A stretch of DNA of 64,000 bases, taken from Desulfitobacterium chlororespirans DSM 11544. Lineage in GTDB: Bacteria > Bacillota > Desulfitobacteriia > Desulfitobacteriales > Desulfitobacteriaceae. The position numbers and the translations under genes were made by a program. The number at the start of each line of letters is the position of its first letter. Position 1 is the stretch's first letter. The notes beneath the pieces are model-generated. The model saw only the letters and a program-made list of their open reading frames with translations. It did no database searches and was not told where the DNA came from. The stretch is taken from NCBI RefSeq assembly GCF_900143285.1, contig NZ_FRDN01000007.1:100371-164370 (forward strand), given 5' to 3'. Of the stretch, positions 8,942 to 16,931 are shown piece after piece.

Positions 8942-9450
8942 CGTATTTCTTCACCATCGATGAGTCCGGGGGGCAGTTCCACATCCATCCGCTTCCCGGC
9001 TACATCCACATGCTTCACTACCGTTTTCAAAGCCGGCACACAGATCTCCCCTTGATCCCCCTTGACCAGATAGACATCATTGGCCCCCGTCTGAATCACC
9101 TGGGTCAAAGTCCCCAAGAGAGCATCTCTTTCATAGACCTGCATACCCTCCAGTTCAAAGTAATACCAGCCTTCCTTAAGCGGCGGAACCTCGGACCGAT
9201 CCGCTTTAATAGCCCATCCTCTGATGGCTTCAGCCTTATCTCTGGTATTAATCCCTTCCAAAGTCAGATACACTTCCAATTGATGGACTTTGGCATCCAG
9301 AACCTTCAAGCGGCGCTGTTCCTGATTCTGCACCAGGATAACTTCCTTAAGCTTCTTGAAGCGCTTCGGGTTATCCGTAATGGGATATACTTTGATTTCC
9401 CCTTGGACTCCATGGGGTTTTATGACTTCACCGATTAAGACCTCATCCAT
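8938..9450 (-). CDS. rimM: 16S rRNA processing protein RimM
   Basis: Two-domain 30S assembly factor that binds ribosomal protein S19. The 170-residue sequence begins with the family motif IGEVIKPHGVQGEIKVYPITDNP and ends with the PRC-barrel portion EGWYYFELEGMQVY, GANDVYLVKG and PPGLIDG. ATG 9450 is preceded by AAGGAG nine bases away. Its usual partners khpA and rpsP lie upstream but are split from it here by about 1 kb of palindromic sequence, so rimM may need its own promoter. Confidence 0.96.
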   Translation of the reverse strand: MDEVLIGEVIKPHGVQGEIKVYPITDNPKRFKKLKEVILVQNQEQRRLKVLDAKVHQLEVYLTLEGINTRDKAEAIRGWAIKADRSEVPPLKEGWYYFELEGMQVYERDALLGTLTQVIQTGANDVYLVKGDQGEICVPALKTVVKHVDVAGKRMDVELPPGLIDGEEIR

Positions 9451-9512
9451 AGAACATTGCTCCTTTTTTGAGGAAAGTATACTTTAAACCGACCTGCAAG
9501 CCTGAAGCCTCC

Positions 9513-9807
9513 AGGATTTTGCTTTACGCCGTTCGCTCCATAAGCTGCGCGGACAAAACTAACGCTCAAGCCCTCCACTCCGTCGGGTCCACCTGCGCCG
9601 CTAAGTAGTCTCTGTGGCATTGGCGGCTTGGGCGAAACCCTCGTCCGGCTTTCGTGGCCAAATCGCTCCTCGAAAGCACTGCTTTCGCACTTTGTTCTCA
9701 ATGGCCGGTTGGAAACGTCCTGTTTCCAACCCGACTCCGCCGCAGGCTTTTCGCGAAGTTTTGTTTCCGCTCGCTTAAATTCGCTCACATCTGTAAAGCA
9801 AAATCCT
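9513..9807. repeat. Long imperfect palindrome A with perfect 15-bp ends
   Basis: AGGATTTTGCTTTAC at 9513-9527 is the exact reverse complement of 9793-9807. Inward arms remain related but diverged (both sides carry TAAGC, ACAAAACT and GTCGGGT when read towards the centre). Near the centre are the hairpins CGAAAGCA/TGCTTTCG (9671-9687) and a 10-bp stem with five-base loop GGTTGGAAAC/GTTTCCAACC (9707-9731). Confidence 0.7.
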
Positions 9808-9848
9808 TGGGCTGCTTCTCGGGATTGAGTGGCAGGGCGTTGTAGGTT

Positions 9849-9975
9849 CTTAGCTTAGTCTGCTTTCCAGCCTGAGCAGGTGTTATAGGCCCTTCTCCTA
9901 GCCATTCTGTTAGCCTTGCCGACGCCGCTTGCGGCATGGTCGGCGAATTGAGAGAAGGCTTAGACTAAGCCTCAA
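9849..9975. repeat. Long imperfect palindrome B
   Basis: GCTTAGTCT (9853-9861) pairs exactly with AGACTAAGC (9962-9970); GGCCCTTCTC (9888-9897) pairs imperfectly with GAGAAGGC (9952-9959); and a GC-rich apex GCCGAC..GTCGGC (9918-9944) encloses CCGCTTGCGG. Follows palindrome A by about 40 bases. Confidence 0.6.
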
Positions 9976-10001
9976 AAGAAAACTAAAGCAAGACCCGTGA
10001 A

Positions 10002-10365
10002 GTGTAGCTTTACGTACAAAAGACGTGAACTCCGGAGAAGAAACCTTCCGGTGGAAGGTTTTAGGATTCACGCCCGAAGGTAACGGATTTAGCGGAGGGG
10101 CGGTTAGGTGAACGTCGCTTTCTTAACGTAGCGCAGCCACGGTTCACATCAGGTATTACCCTGAGGTTTGGCACGAAAGTGTCCAGTGGACAGTTTCGCT
10201 CAAGGCGGCATTCCACAGAGCATACTTATCCGCCGCAGATAGCTGTTAAGAAAGCGAGTGAACCAGCCCCGGAGCTATGGAGAACGTGAGTCTCCGATCA
10301 AGAAACCTTCCGGTGGAAGGTTTCAGGAGATCACGCCCGAAGGTCCGTTGTGCGTAAAGCTACAC
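10002..10365. repeat. Long imperfect palindrome C with internal direct repeat
   Basis: GTGTAGCTTTACG at 10002-10014 is the exact reverse complement of 10353-10365. Inner arms also match (GTCGCTTTCTTAAC near 10117 against GTTAAGAAAGCGA near 10246), and a nearly perfect hairpin CGAAAGTGTCCA/TGGACAGTTTCG lies at the centre (10174-10198). In addition a 40-base module containing the perfect stem AAACCTTCC-GGT-GGAAGGTTT and TCACGCCCGAAGGT occurs twice in the same orientation (about 10040-10081 and 10302-10344), so the element combines inverted and direct repetition. Confidence 0.7.
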
Positions 10366-10502
10366 AACCCGAGCAAAGCTTAAACGATACCGCCCAAACA
10401 AGGCGTCATTCCCCTCCTTATGGATCCCACCAAGCAAGCATGCAAGCCCGGACACTTACAAGCACCTAATGTCAAAAAGGGCTTAAAGCCCTTCTCAACA
10501 CA

Positions 10503-10733
10503 TCACTGATCAATGTCAACATGCACTCTGCGGCCATCTTTGACTGCAGCAGCTTTTACTAACGTACGTATAGCGTTAGCAATTCTTCCCTGCTTACCAA
10601 TCACTTTGCCCATATCCTCCGGAGCAACGGTGAGCTGCAGGTGAACGGATTTCTCCGTTTCCGATTGAGCAACCAGAACTTGCTCCGGGTGATCGACTAA
10701 AGCTTTCGCAAGGACCTCTACGAGTTCCTTCAC
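10503..10733 (-). CDS. khpA: RNA-binding KH-domain protein KhpA
   Basis: Small RNA-binding protein of the KhpA/YlqC family, a partner of KhpB/Jag in cell-envelope and RNA regulation. At 76 residues it is a single KH domain; the signature GKVIGKQGRIANAIRTLVKAA is present with the GxxG loop GKQG. The start is GTG 10733 after GGGGGTG; the longer frame from 10835 overlaps rpsP and is rejected. It begins 22 bases after the rpsP stop. Downstream lies the palindrome array, unusual for this operon. Confidence 0.93.
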   Translation of the reverse strand: MKELVEVLAKALVDHPEQVLVAQSETEKSVHLQLTVAPEDMGKVIGKQGRIANAIRTLVKAAAVKDGRRVHVDIDQ

Positions 10734-10755
10734 AGGAGCACCCCCAATAATCCAA

Positions 10756-11022
10756 TTACTTCTTGGACTCATGGTACTTAGCCAGAACCCCAGCCTTGCG
10801 AAGAAGAGACTTCGCTGTATCTGAAGGTTGAGCACCAGTTGCTAACCATTTCATTGCTTTTTCTTCATCAATGTTCAGGACTTCCGGTTGTTTCGTAGGA
10901 TCATAGAAGCCAATTTCCTCAATGAAACGACCATCGCGTGGAGAATTGGAATCCGCAACGACTAAACGATAGAAGGGATTCTTCTTAGCGCCCATGCGGC
11001 GAAGACGAATTTTTGTTGCCAT
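10756..11022 (-). CDS. rpsP: 30S ribosomal protein S16
   Basis: Small-subunit protein needed for 30S assembly. The 88-residue sequence shows [42 protein letters not shown] and the C-terminal [20 protein letters not shown], all typical of S16. ATG 11022 is preceded by GAGGAGGTGAAAAAC; a GTG three codons upstream would overlap that site. A weak hairpin (CTTATC/GATAAG, about 11047-11070) lies between ffh and this gene and may modulate read-through. Confidence 0.98.
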   Translation of the reverse strand: MATKIRLRRMGAKKNPFYRLVVADSNSPRDGRFIEEIGFYDPTKQPEVLNIDEEKAMKWLATGAQPSDTAKSLLRKAGVLAKYHESKK

Positions 11023-11083
11023 GTTTTTCACCTCCTCATCAGGATACTTATCACCTTTCGGAAAGATAAGCAGAACTAGAAAA

Positions 11084-12445
11084 TTATTTAAAAGGGAAAG
11101 GCATACCTAATTTCTTCCCTTTTTTACCCTTTTTGCCCTTGCCCATCATCCCCATACCCGAACCACCGGCAAATTGCTTCATCATCTTTTGCATCTGCTC
11201 GAACTGTTTCAGCAAACGTCCCACTTGTTGAACGCTGGTTCCACTTCCTGTGGCGATGCGGCGCTTTCTGGAATCCTTGATCAGGGCGGGTTTTCTGCGC
11301 TCTTCAAGAGTCATGGAGTGAATAATGGCTTCCACATGAGCCATATCTTTTTCGTCAACCTGAACGTCTTTCATCTGCTTCCCGACACCGGGAATCATTT
11401 CCAGCAGAGAATTCAAGGGTCCCATCTTTTTCAGCTGCTGCATCTGATCCAGAAAATCATCCAGGGTGAATTCCTGCTTGCGCAGCTTCTGCTCCATTTC
11501 CCGGGCCTGCTTCTCGTCAAAAGCTTCCTGAGCCTTTTCAATCAGGGTCAGGACATCTCCCATTCCTAAAATACGGGAGGCCATCCGCTCCGGGAAAAAG
11601 GGCTCAATAGCATCCATCTTTTCTCCGACACCGGCAAATTTAATCGGGCAACCGGTTACAGCCTTCACAGAGAGAGCCGCTCCACCACGGGTATCCCCAT
11701 CCAGCTTGGTCAGGATGATGCCATCGACCCCCAGCTCGTTATGGAAGCTTTCCGCTACATTCACGGCATCCTGCCCGGTCATGGCATCGACCACCAGCAG
11801 GATTTCATGGGGTTTCACCGAGGACTTAATCTCCCTGAGTTCTCCCATAAGCTCTTCATTGATATGCAGGCGGCCTGCCGTATCGATGATGACCACATCC
11901 AGGCCCTGGCTGTTGGCATGCTGAAGGCTGGCGGCGGCGATCTTTACCGGGTTTTCCTGGCCTAAGGAAAACACAGGCACCTTGATCTGTTCACCGAGGA
12001 CTTCCAGCTGTTTGATGGCTGCCGGACGATAAATATCGCAGGCGACCAAGAGGGGATGTTTGCCTTGCTTCTTCAGCATATTAGCCAGCTTGGCACCGTG
12101 GGTTGTCTTACCGGCTCCTTGCAAGCCCACCAGCATAATGACTGTAGGAGGCTTCGAGGAAATATTTATCTTGCTGGAAACACCGCCCATTAAGGCGACC
12201 ATTTCCTCATTAACAATTTTGATCACCTGCTGTCCAGGGGAAAGAGATTCGAGAACCTCCTGTCCAATGGAACGCTCCTTGACTTTGGCGACAAAATCCT
12301 TAACCACTTTAAAGTTCACATCAGCTTCCAATAAGGCCATACGGACTTCCCGCATCGCTTCATTGACATCCGCCTCAGTGAGCTTGCCTTTACTCTTTAA
12401 CCGCTTGAATGTTTCTTGTAATTTTTCACTTAGACCTTGAAACAT
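11084..12445 (-). CDS. ffh: Signal recognition particle protein Ffh
   Basis: SRP54 GTPase that binds signal sequences and 4.5S/SRP RNA and docks with FtsY. Order: N-domain helices (1-90), G-domain with P-loop [33 protein letters not shown], and methionine-rich M-domain with [16 protein letters not shown]. The C-terminus ends in a Met/Gly/Lys-rich tail. ATG 12445 (453 residues) gives the standard [16 protein letters not shown] start; a GTG four codons upstream is less likely. Co-transcribed with ylxM 26 bases upstream. Confidence 0.98.
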   Translation of the reverse strand: MFQGLSEKLQETFKRLKSKGKLTEADVNEAMREVRMALLEADVNFKVVKDFVAKVKERSIGQEVLESLSPGQQVIKIVNEEMVALMGGVSSKINISSKPPTVIMLVGLQGAGKTTHGAKLANMLKKQGKHPLLVACDIYRPAAIKQLEVLGEQIKVPVFSLGQENPVKIAAASLQHANSQGLDVVIIDTAGRLHINEELMGELREIKSSVKPHEILLVVDAMTGQDAVNVAESFHNELGVDGIILTKLDGDTRGGAALSVKAVTGCPIKFAGVGEKMDAIEPFFPERMASRILGMGDVLTLIEKAQEAFDEKQAREMEQKLRKQEFTLDDFLDQMQQLKKMGPLNSLLEMIPGVGKQMKDVQVDEKDMAHVEAIIHSMTLEERRKPALIKDSRKRRIATGSGTSVQQVGRLLKQFEQMQKMMKQFAGGSGMGMMGKGKKGKKGKKLGMPFPFK

Positions 12446-12471
12446 ACCAGCCCTCACTTTCCGGACTCAAC

Positions 12472-12840
12472 CTAAGAAGCTTCAATATCCCGATATATTT
12501 CATCAATTTTTTGACTTATGGATTGATGCCGTTCCCAGGCTTTCTCGTTGGAAAAATCCTTATGCTCGAATTCCTGCACTAATTGGTGAACTTCGGATAA
12601 TTTATGCTGCTCGTCGGCAAAGCGGCGAATCAGTCCCAGCTTATCCTCATACCCCTGCAGGATCTTTTCCGTCCTCTTCAACAAGTCATACACTGCTTGC
12701 CGGCTGATCTTCTCAAGATCAGCAATCTCCACCAGGGAAAAATCCTGTTCATAATGGAGATCCCAGATCCTCCCCTGCTTGGGAGTTAAAAGAGGACCAT
12801 AAAAATCCGCCAGTAATGCCATTTTTGCAAATCGTTCCAA
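12472..12840 (-). CDS. ylxM: YlxM/p13-like signal recognition particle accessory protein
   Basis: Helix-turn-helix protein encoded before ffh in most Gram-positives and shown in streptococci to affect SRP GTPase activity. 122 residues; the sigma-like HTH is FSLVEIADLEKISRQAVYDLLKR, preceded by YGPLLTPKQ. The start is TTG 12840, with GGGAGG nine bases upstream; ATG 12822 is an alternative. First gene of a ylxM-ffh-rpsP-khpA transcript driven by the promoter listed at 12882-12910. Confidence 0.93.
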   Translation of the reverse strand: MERFAKMALLADFYGPLLTPKQGRIWDLHYEQDFSLVEIADLEKISRQAVYDLLKRTEKILQGYEDKLGLIRRFADEQHKLSEVHQLVQEFEHKDFSNEKAWERHQSISQKIDEIYRDIEAS

Positions 12841-12881
12841 TGCAAAAAGCCTCCCGTAAAGGATTTTTACTTTACTGCGCT

Positions 12882-12910
12882 ATTTTAGGGCATATTCATC
12901 AGTTTGTCAA
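12882..12910 (-). promoter_or_regulatory. Sigma-A-type promoter for ylxM-ffh
   Basis: On the minus strand TTGACA (12910-12905) and TAAAAT (12887-12882) are 17 bases apart, about 40 bases before the ylxM start. Near-consensus for vegetative sigma factor. Confidence 0.75.
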
Positions 12911-13091
12911 GTAATTTTACTTTCCTGCACTTGTAATTTTTAAAGGACTTAATTTTTAAAGGTAATTTTTCAAACAGCAATTCTTTATATAACACTTGAT
13001 ACGACACTTGCATTTCCTGTTTTAAGAACACTGCACCTATATTCACATATATTAATGAAGGGAAAATTATATTTTATAGAATTTAAAAAAC

Positions 13092-14387
13092 CTATAAGCC
13101 TTGTGCTATCCCTTTGGCCCGCCTTTCCACCTCTCGGCAAACCCGTTTGATATCTATGGTCATGAGCTGACGTTCCTGCATGAGAATCTTGCCATCGACC
13201 ATGACTGTACGCACATCGCCGGCATGGGCGACATAGACCAAATGGGCAGGAATGGAGAATCTCGGGTAAAAATGAGGCTGATCAAAATTGATGGAGATCA
13301 AATCCGCCTTATAGCCCGGTGCCAGCACACCCACATCGTGAAGTCCCAAAGTCCGTGCCCCATCCACTGTAGCCATCTGCAGCACCTCATAAGCAGGCAG
13401 AGCCGTGGCTCCTTTGACAAGCTTTTGCTGAAAGGCCGCCGAGCGCATCTCCCCGAACATATCCAGATTATTATTGCTGGAAGTGCCATCCGTACCCAAG
13501 CCAACCACAACCCCCCGTGAACGGAGTTCGGGAATCGGCGCCGTGCCGCTGTTTAATTTCATATTGCTCTCGGGATTATGGGCCACAAACACCTTGCTTT
13601 GGGCCATAATCTCCTGATCTTCCTCAGTCAGGTGCACACAATGGGCGGCCACCACATGTCCTCCGAATAAACCCAGTTCTTCCAGCCATTGAACAGGGGT
13701 CTTACCGTATTGCTCTTTGATGGTTTTGATCTCATCTTCCGTCTCCGCCACATGGATATGAATCCCTACTCCCAGACGGTCCGCTTCCTGCTTAACCCGC
13801 TGCAGAAACTCTCCGGAACAAGTATAAGGAGCATGGGGACCAAACATAACCTGAATCCGCCCCTGACCTGCACCATGATAATTCTTGACCAAGTCTATGT
13901 TCTCGGCAAAAGCTCTTTCTCCATTAGGTGCGTTGCCAATCAAGCCCCTTGATAAAACGCCCCGGGTACCGGCCTCCAAAACGGCTTTCGCCACCTGATC
14001 CATAGAAGCATACATATCCAGCATCGTCGTCGTCCCGGATTGGATCATTTCCCCCAGAGCCAGCAAGGTTCCCCAATAGATATCTTCATCGGACATTTTA
14101 TCCTCAAAAGGCCAAATCTTCGTCTGCAGCCAAGGCATCAAGGGCAGATCATCGGCATAACTTCTTAACATGGTCATAGCCGCATGAGTATGAGTATTAA
14201 TAAGTCCCGGCATAACCACATCCTCAGGCAGATCGATGATCTGATCAGGAATAAAGCTGCCCGGAGCAGAACCTTTCTCCCCGACAAAGAGAATCCGGTT
14301 ATTTTCAATCCCTATTTCTCCCTCGGGATAGAAATCTTCCGGGCCGGTCATGGGCAATACCATAGCGCGAATGAGAATTTTGGACAT
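13092..14387 (-). CDS. mtaD: 5'-deoxyadenosine / methylthioadenosine / SAH deaminase (amidohydrolase)
   Basis: Metal-dependent amidohydrolase of the MtaD/DadD group, which converts methylthioadenosine, S-adenosylhomocysteine or 5'-deoxyadenosine to the inosine analogue. Seen in the 431-residue sequence: NTHTHAAMTM (metal ligands H66, H68), HIHVAETEDE, HCVHLTEED, HNPESNMKLNSG and the catalytic aspartate in GLGTDGTSSNNNLDMFGEMR. ATG 14387 follows AAGGAG. It is the last gene of the mtnP-mtnA-aldolase-mtaD cluster. Exact substrate preference cannot be read from sequence; the cluster favours 5'-deoxyadenosine or methylthioadenosine. Confidence 0.88.
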   Translation of the reverse strand: MSKILIRAMVLPMTGPEDFYPEGEIGIENNRILFVGEKGSAPGSFIPDQIIDLPEDVVMPGLINTHTHAAMTMLRSYADDLPLMPWLQTKIWPFEDKMSDEDIYWGTLLALGEMIQSGTTTMLDMYASMDQVAKAVLEAGTRGVLSRGLIGNAPNGERAFAENIDLVKNYHGAGQGRIQVMFGPHAPYTCSGEFLQRVKQEADRLGVGIHIHVAETEDEIKTIKEQYGKTPVQWLEELGLFGGHVVAAHCVHLTEEDQEIMAQSKVFVAHNPESNMKLNSGTAPIPELRSRGVVVGLGTDGTSSNNNLDMFGEMRSAAFQQKLVKGATALPAYEVLQMATVDGARTLGLHDVGVLAPGYKADLISINFDQPHFYPRFSIPAHLVYVAHAGDVRTVMVDGKILMQERQLMTIDIKRVCREVERRAKGIAQGL

Positions 14388-14448
14388 AACTATCACTCCT
14401 TACAACCAATGATTTAGACCCCCAATCCATTGGAGGTCTAACAGCCGA

Positions 14449-15087
14449 TTAAGCTCGTTGTCCGTAGCTTTTCTGATAGGCGCGGCGCATGATTTGAATG
14501 TCTTCAGGGCTTAGTGCCGCCGGTTCACCCAAGAGCCGGGACATGATATGAATCTGAGCACTTTTCTCTACAACTTGACATACTTTAAACGCTTCAGCCA
14601 AGGAGAAGCCAACCCCGACCAGACCATGATTAGCGAGAAAGACAGCATTCTTATCTTCCAGCGCCTGCACAGCACTAAGGGCAAGCTCCAGCGTGCCGGG
14701 TAGCTCATAGCGGGCCACCGCCACCTGACCTCCGGCAATCATCACCAAATCCTCCACAATCCCCGGGAGGGGAAGGCGGGATACAGCATGGGCTGTAGCA
14801 AATGGAGAATGGGTGTGGACGATTCCTTTAACATCAGGCCGCTGCTTATAGATCTCTCCATGGAGCAGCAGCTCCGAAGACGGCTTGCGCTCTCCCTCCA
14901 GCAAAGTGTTATCCATACTCAGCAGGACCAGATCCTCTTCCTTCAAAGAAAAGTAATCCATGCCGCTGGGAGTAATCCAATACCCATTGCGGTCAGAATC
15001 CCACGCGGAGATATTCCCCCAAGTCCCGGCGACCATGCCGCTCTGAGCTATTTTTTGGCCGATCTCCAGAATTTTCCCTTTGAGCAT
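14449..15087 (-). CDS. Class II aldolase, candidate 5-deoxyribulose/methylthioribulose 1-phosphate aldolase
   Basis: Zinc aldolase of the FucA/adducin family, 212 residues. The zinc histidines are H91 and H93 (HTHSPFATAH) and H154 (LANHGLVGVG); E72 in KPSSELLLHGEIY matches the FucA catalytic glutamate; GNISAWD is the phosphate-loop region. ATG 15087 shares one base with the mtnA stop (TGATG). Its position next to mtnA and mtnP suggests cleavage of 5-deoxyribulose 1-phosphate or methylthioribulose 1-phosphate to dihydroxyacetone phosphate plus an aldehyde (the DHAP shunt); MtnB-type dehydratase activity of the same fold is the main alternative. Confidence 0.82.
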   Translation of the reverse strand: MLKGKILEIGQKIAQSGMVAGTWGNISAWDSDRNGYWITPSGMDYFSLKEEDLVLLSMDNTLLEGERKPSSELLLHGEIYKQRPDVKGIVHTHSPFATAHAVSRLPLPGIVEDLVMIAGGQVAVARYELPGTLELALSAVQALEDKNAVFLANHGLVGVGFSLAEAFKVCQVVEKSAQIHIMSRLLGEPAALSPEDIQIMRRAYQKSYGQRA

Positions 15088-16124
15088 CAAGAGCGCACCA
15101 TCATCTTTAGTAAATTCACAGAGTAAGGTGAGGTTACGATACCCTTTTCCGTAATAATTCCCGTAATCAATTTGGCGGGAGTCACATCAAAAGCAGGATT
15201 ATACACGGGGACTTCCGGCGGGGCTACCTGAACCCCAAAGACCTCCCTTAATTCCTTAGGATTCCTTTCTTCAATAGGAATATCTTGTCCACTGGGAACT
15301 TTCAAGTCAATGGTGGAGGTAGGGGCAGCCACGTAGAAAGGTATGCCATGAGCATGAGCCAAGACCGCCAGAGAGTAAGTGCCGATTTTATTGGCCGTAT
15401 CTCCGTTGGCTGCGATACGATCCGCACCCACGATGACCAAATCAATATTTCCCTGCTGCATTAAAAATCCAGCCATATTATCCGCGATGAGGGTCACAGG
15501 AATTTGATCATTCATCAATTCCAGAGCTGTCAAACGGGCTCCTTGCAAGAAGGGGCGGGTCTCATCGGCGTAAACGTGAACTTTCTTGCCCGCCTGCTGG
15601 GCGGCACGTATTACCCCAAGGGCAGTGCCATACTCCACAGTAGCTAAGGCACCTGCGTTGCAATGGGTAAGAATATTGGCTTCCACCGGAATAATTGCGT
15701 TGCCATGTTCCCCGATGAGACGATTGACACGACGATCGTCCTCAGCTATACTTTCGGCCTCTGCCACCAAGGCTTGGCGAATTTCCGCCAATTCCTTCGC
15801 CTCATGCTGATCCCGCAGCCGATCCTCCATACGGCGCAATGCCCAAAAGAGATTGACAGCTGTGGGGCGGGTCTCCGCCAAACGATGCTGAACTTTTTCC
15901 ATATGAGCCGACAAGTCTGCCAGCTCACCTGAATAGCCTATTGCTCCCAGGGCGTATCCGTAAGCTGCTGCGGCGCCGATAGCCGGTGCACCCCGAACTT
16001 CCATTTTTTCAATGGCCTCCGCCACTTCCTCATAGGTTGCAGCCATTCTATACTTAATTTCTACAGGTAAACGGGTCTGATCCAATATTTTCAAGGAATC
16101 TCCCATCCACTCTAATGCTTTCAC
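15087..16124 (-). CDS. mtnA: Methylthioribose-1-phosphate isomerase
   Basis: Isomerises methylthioribose 1-phosphate (and 5-deoxyribose 1-phosphate) to the ribulose form. The 345-residue protein has the eIF2B-like fold signatures: KMEVRGAPAIGAAAAYG, the catalytic cysteine in ILTHCNAGALATVEYGTALG, DETRPFLQGARLTA and the catalytic aspartate in VIVGADRIAANGDTANKIGTY. GTG 16124 is preceded by AAAGGCGG. It lies 15 bases downstream of mtnP and overlaps the aldolase start, so the three proteins are probably made together. Confidence 0.96.
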   Translation of the reverse strand: MKALEWMGDSLKILDQTRLPVEIKYRMAATYEEVAEAIEKMEVRGAPAIGAAAAYGYALGAIGYSGELADLSAHMEKVQHRLAETRPTAVNLFWALRRMEDRLRDQHEAKELAEIRQALVAEAESIAEDDRRVNRLIGEHGNAIIPVEANILTHCNAGALATVEYGTALGVIRAAQQAGKKVHVYADETRPFLQGARLTALELMNDQIPVTLIADNMAGFLMQQGNIDLVIVGADRIAANGDTANKIGTYSLAVLAHAHGIPFYVAAPTSTIDLKVPSGQDIPIEERNPKELREVFGVQVAPPEVPVYNPAFDVTPAKLITGIITEKGIVTSPYSVNLLKMMVRS

Positions 16125-16139
16125 CTTCGTACCGCCTTT

Positions 16140-16931
16140 CTAAAACTTACCGACCTCTGCATTAGCCATTTGACACCGACAATTCTGTTCGTGGCGAAGT
16201 ATCCGAAATGTTTCTTGTATTAAACCGGCTGCCTTGTTTCCGGCAGCTTGCAAGCTTTCAACGACTTCCTGATGGGTTAGGGGGTGATCGGCTATTCCTG
16301 CCGCTTCATTGGTAACCATGCCGATCGTAGCATAGCACATACCGCATTCTCTGGCCAAAACCACTTCGGGCACGCTGGTCATCCCCACACATTCTCCGCC
16401 GAGAATTTGGTACATCCTGATTTCAGCCGGAGTCTCAAAGCGCGGCCCCTCTGTACATACATAGGTAGCCCCGTCCTGCAAAGGCACCCCTATGGACTCT
16501 CCGGCTTCACGAATCACCGCTTGTACAGACCGGCAATAGGGTTCTGTCATATCCACATGGAGTACGCCCTGCCCTCCCCCTTCATAAAAGGTCTGAGGAC
16601 GGCTCTTGGTGAAGTCCAGAAATTGATCCAAGAGCACAATATCTCCCAATTGGAGTCGGGTGGAAAGAGAACCCACGGCAGCCGTGGCAATGATTTTACG
16701 GACACCAAGTTCTTTTAAAGCCCAGATATTGGCCCGATAATTGACCAAATGAGGCGGCACTGTATGCCCTTTGCCATGACGGCTCATGAAGACAATGGGC
16801 TCATCATGGGCCTTAAAACGCCCGATCTCCACCGTTACCTTTCCATAAGGGGTAGGGATGCTTTCTGTACGGAGATCCAGCAGAGCAACCGTCTCTAGTC
16901 CTGTTCCACCGATCAATGCGAAGGTATTCAG
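16140..16931 (-). CDS. mtnP: S-methyl-5'-thioadenosine phosphorylase
   Basis: Phosphorolytic cleavage of methylthioadenosine (and 5'-deoxyadenosine) to adenine and the sugar 1-phosphate. PNP-family motifs: IGGTGLE at the N-terminus, SRHGKGHTVPPHLVNYRANIWAL, the TEGPRFETPAEIRM region and GMTSVPEVVLARE with VTNEAAGI. The frame opens just after a TGA and contains no ATG or GTG before IGGTG; I place the start at CTG 16931, seven bases after GGAGG and giving MNTFALIGGTGLE. TTG 16916 is the alternative but has no ribosome site. The CTG shares TG with the ftsY stop. A cysteine-containing C-terminal tail is unusual. Confidence 0.9.
   Translation of the reverse strand: MNTFALIGGTGLETVALLDLRTESIPTPYGKVTVEIGRFKAHDEPIVFMSRHGKGHTVPPHLVNYRANIWALKELGVRKIIATAAVGSLSTRLQLGDIVLLDQFLDFTKSRPQTFYEGGGQGVLHVDMTEPYCRSVQAVIREAGESIGVPLQDGATYVCTEGPRFETPAEIRMYQILGGECVGMTSVPEVVLARECGMCYATIGMVTNEAAGIADHPLTHQEVVESLQAAGNKAAGLIQETFRILRHEQNCRCQMANAEVGKF

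Larger units (their letters stand above)
9451..10502. other. Gene-free 1.05 kb interval of stacked palindromes
   Basis: No convincing gene is present between rimM and khpA. The interval is dominated by three adjacent long imperfect palindromes (9513-9807, 9849-9975, 10002-10365), each listed separately, with short perfect hairpins inside them. Frames that stay open across it, such as the minus-strand one covering 9435-9788, read through palindrome arms and have no family features. In most Firmicutes khpA and rimM are a few tens of bases apart, so this is extra DNA in a conserved operon. Confidence 0.7.

Noticed and set aside
9435-9788. 117-codon minus-strand frame next to rimM
   Set aside because: It runs through the arms of palindrome A, has no ribosome site or family feature, and overlaps the rimM start region.
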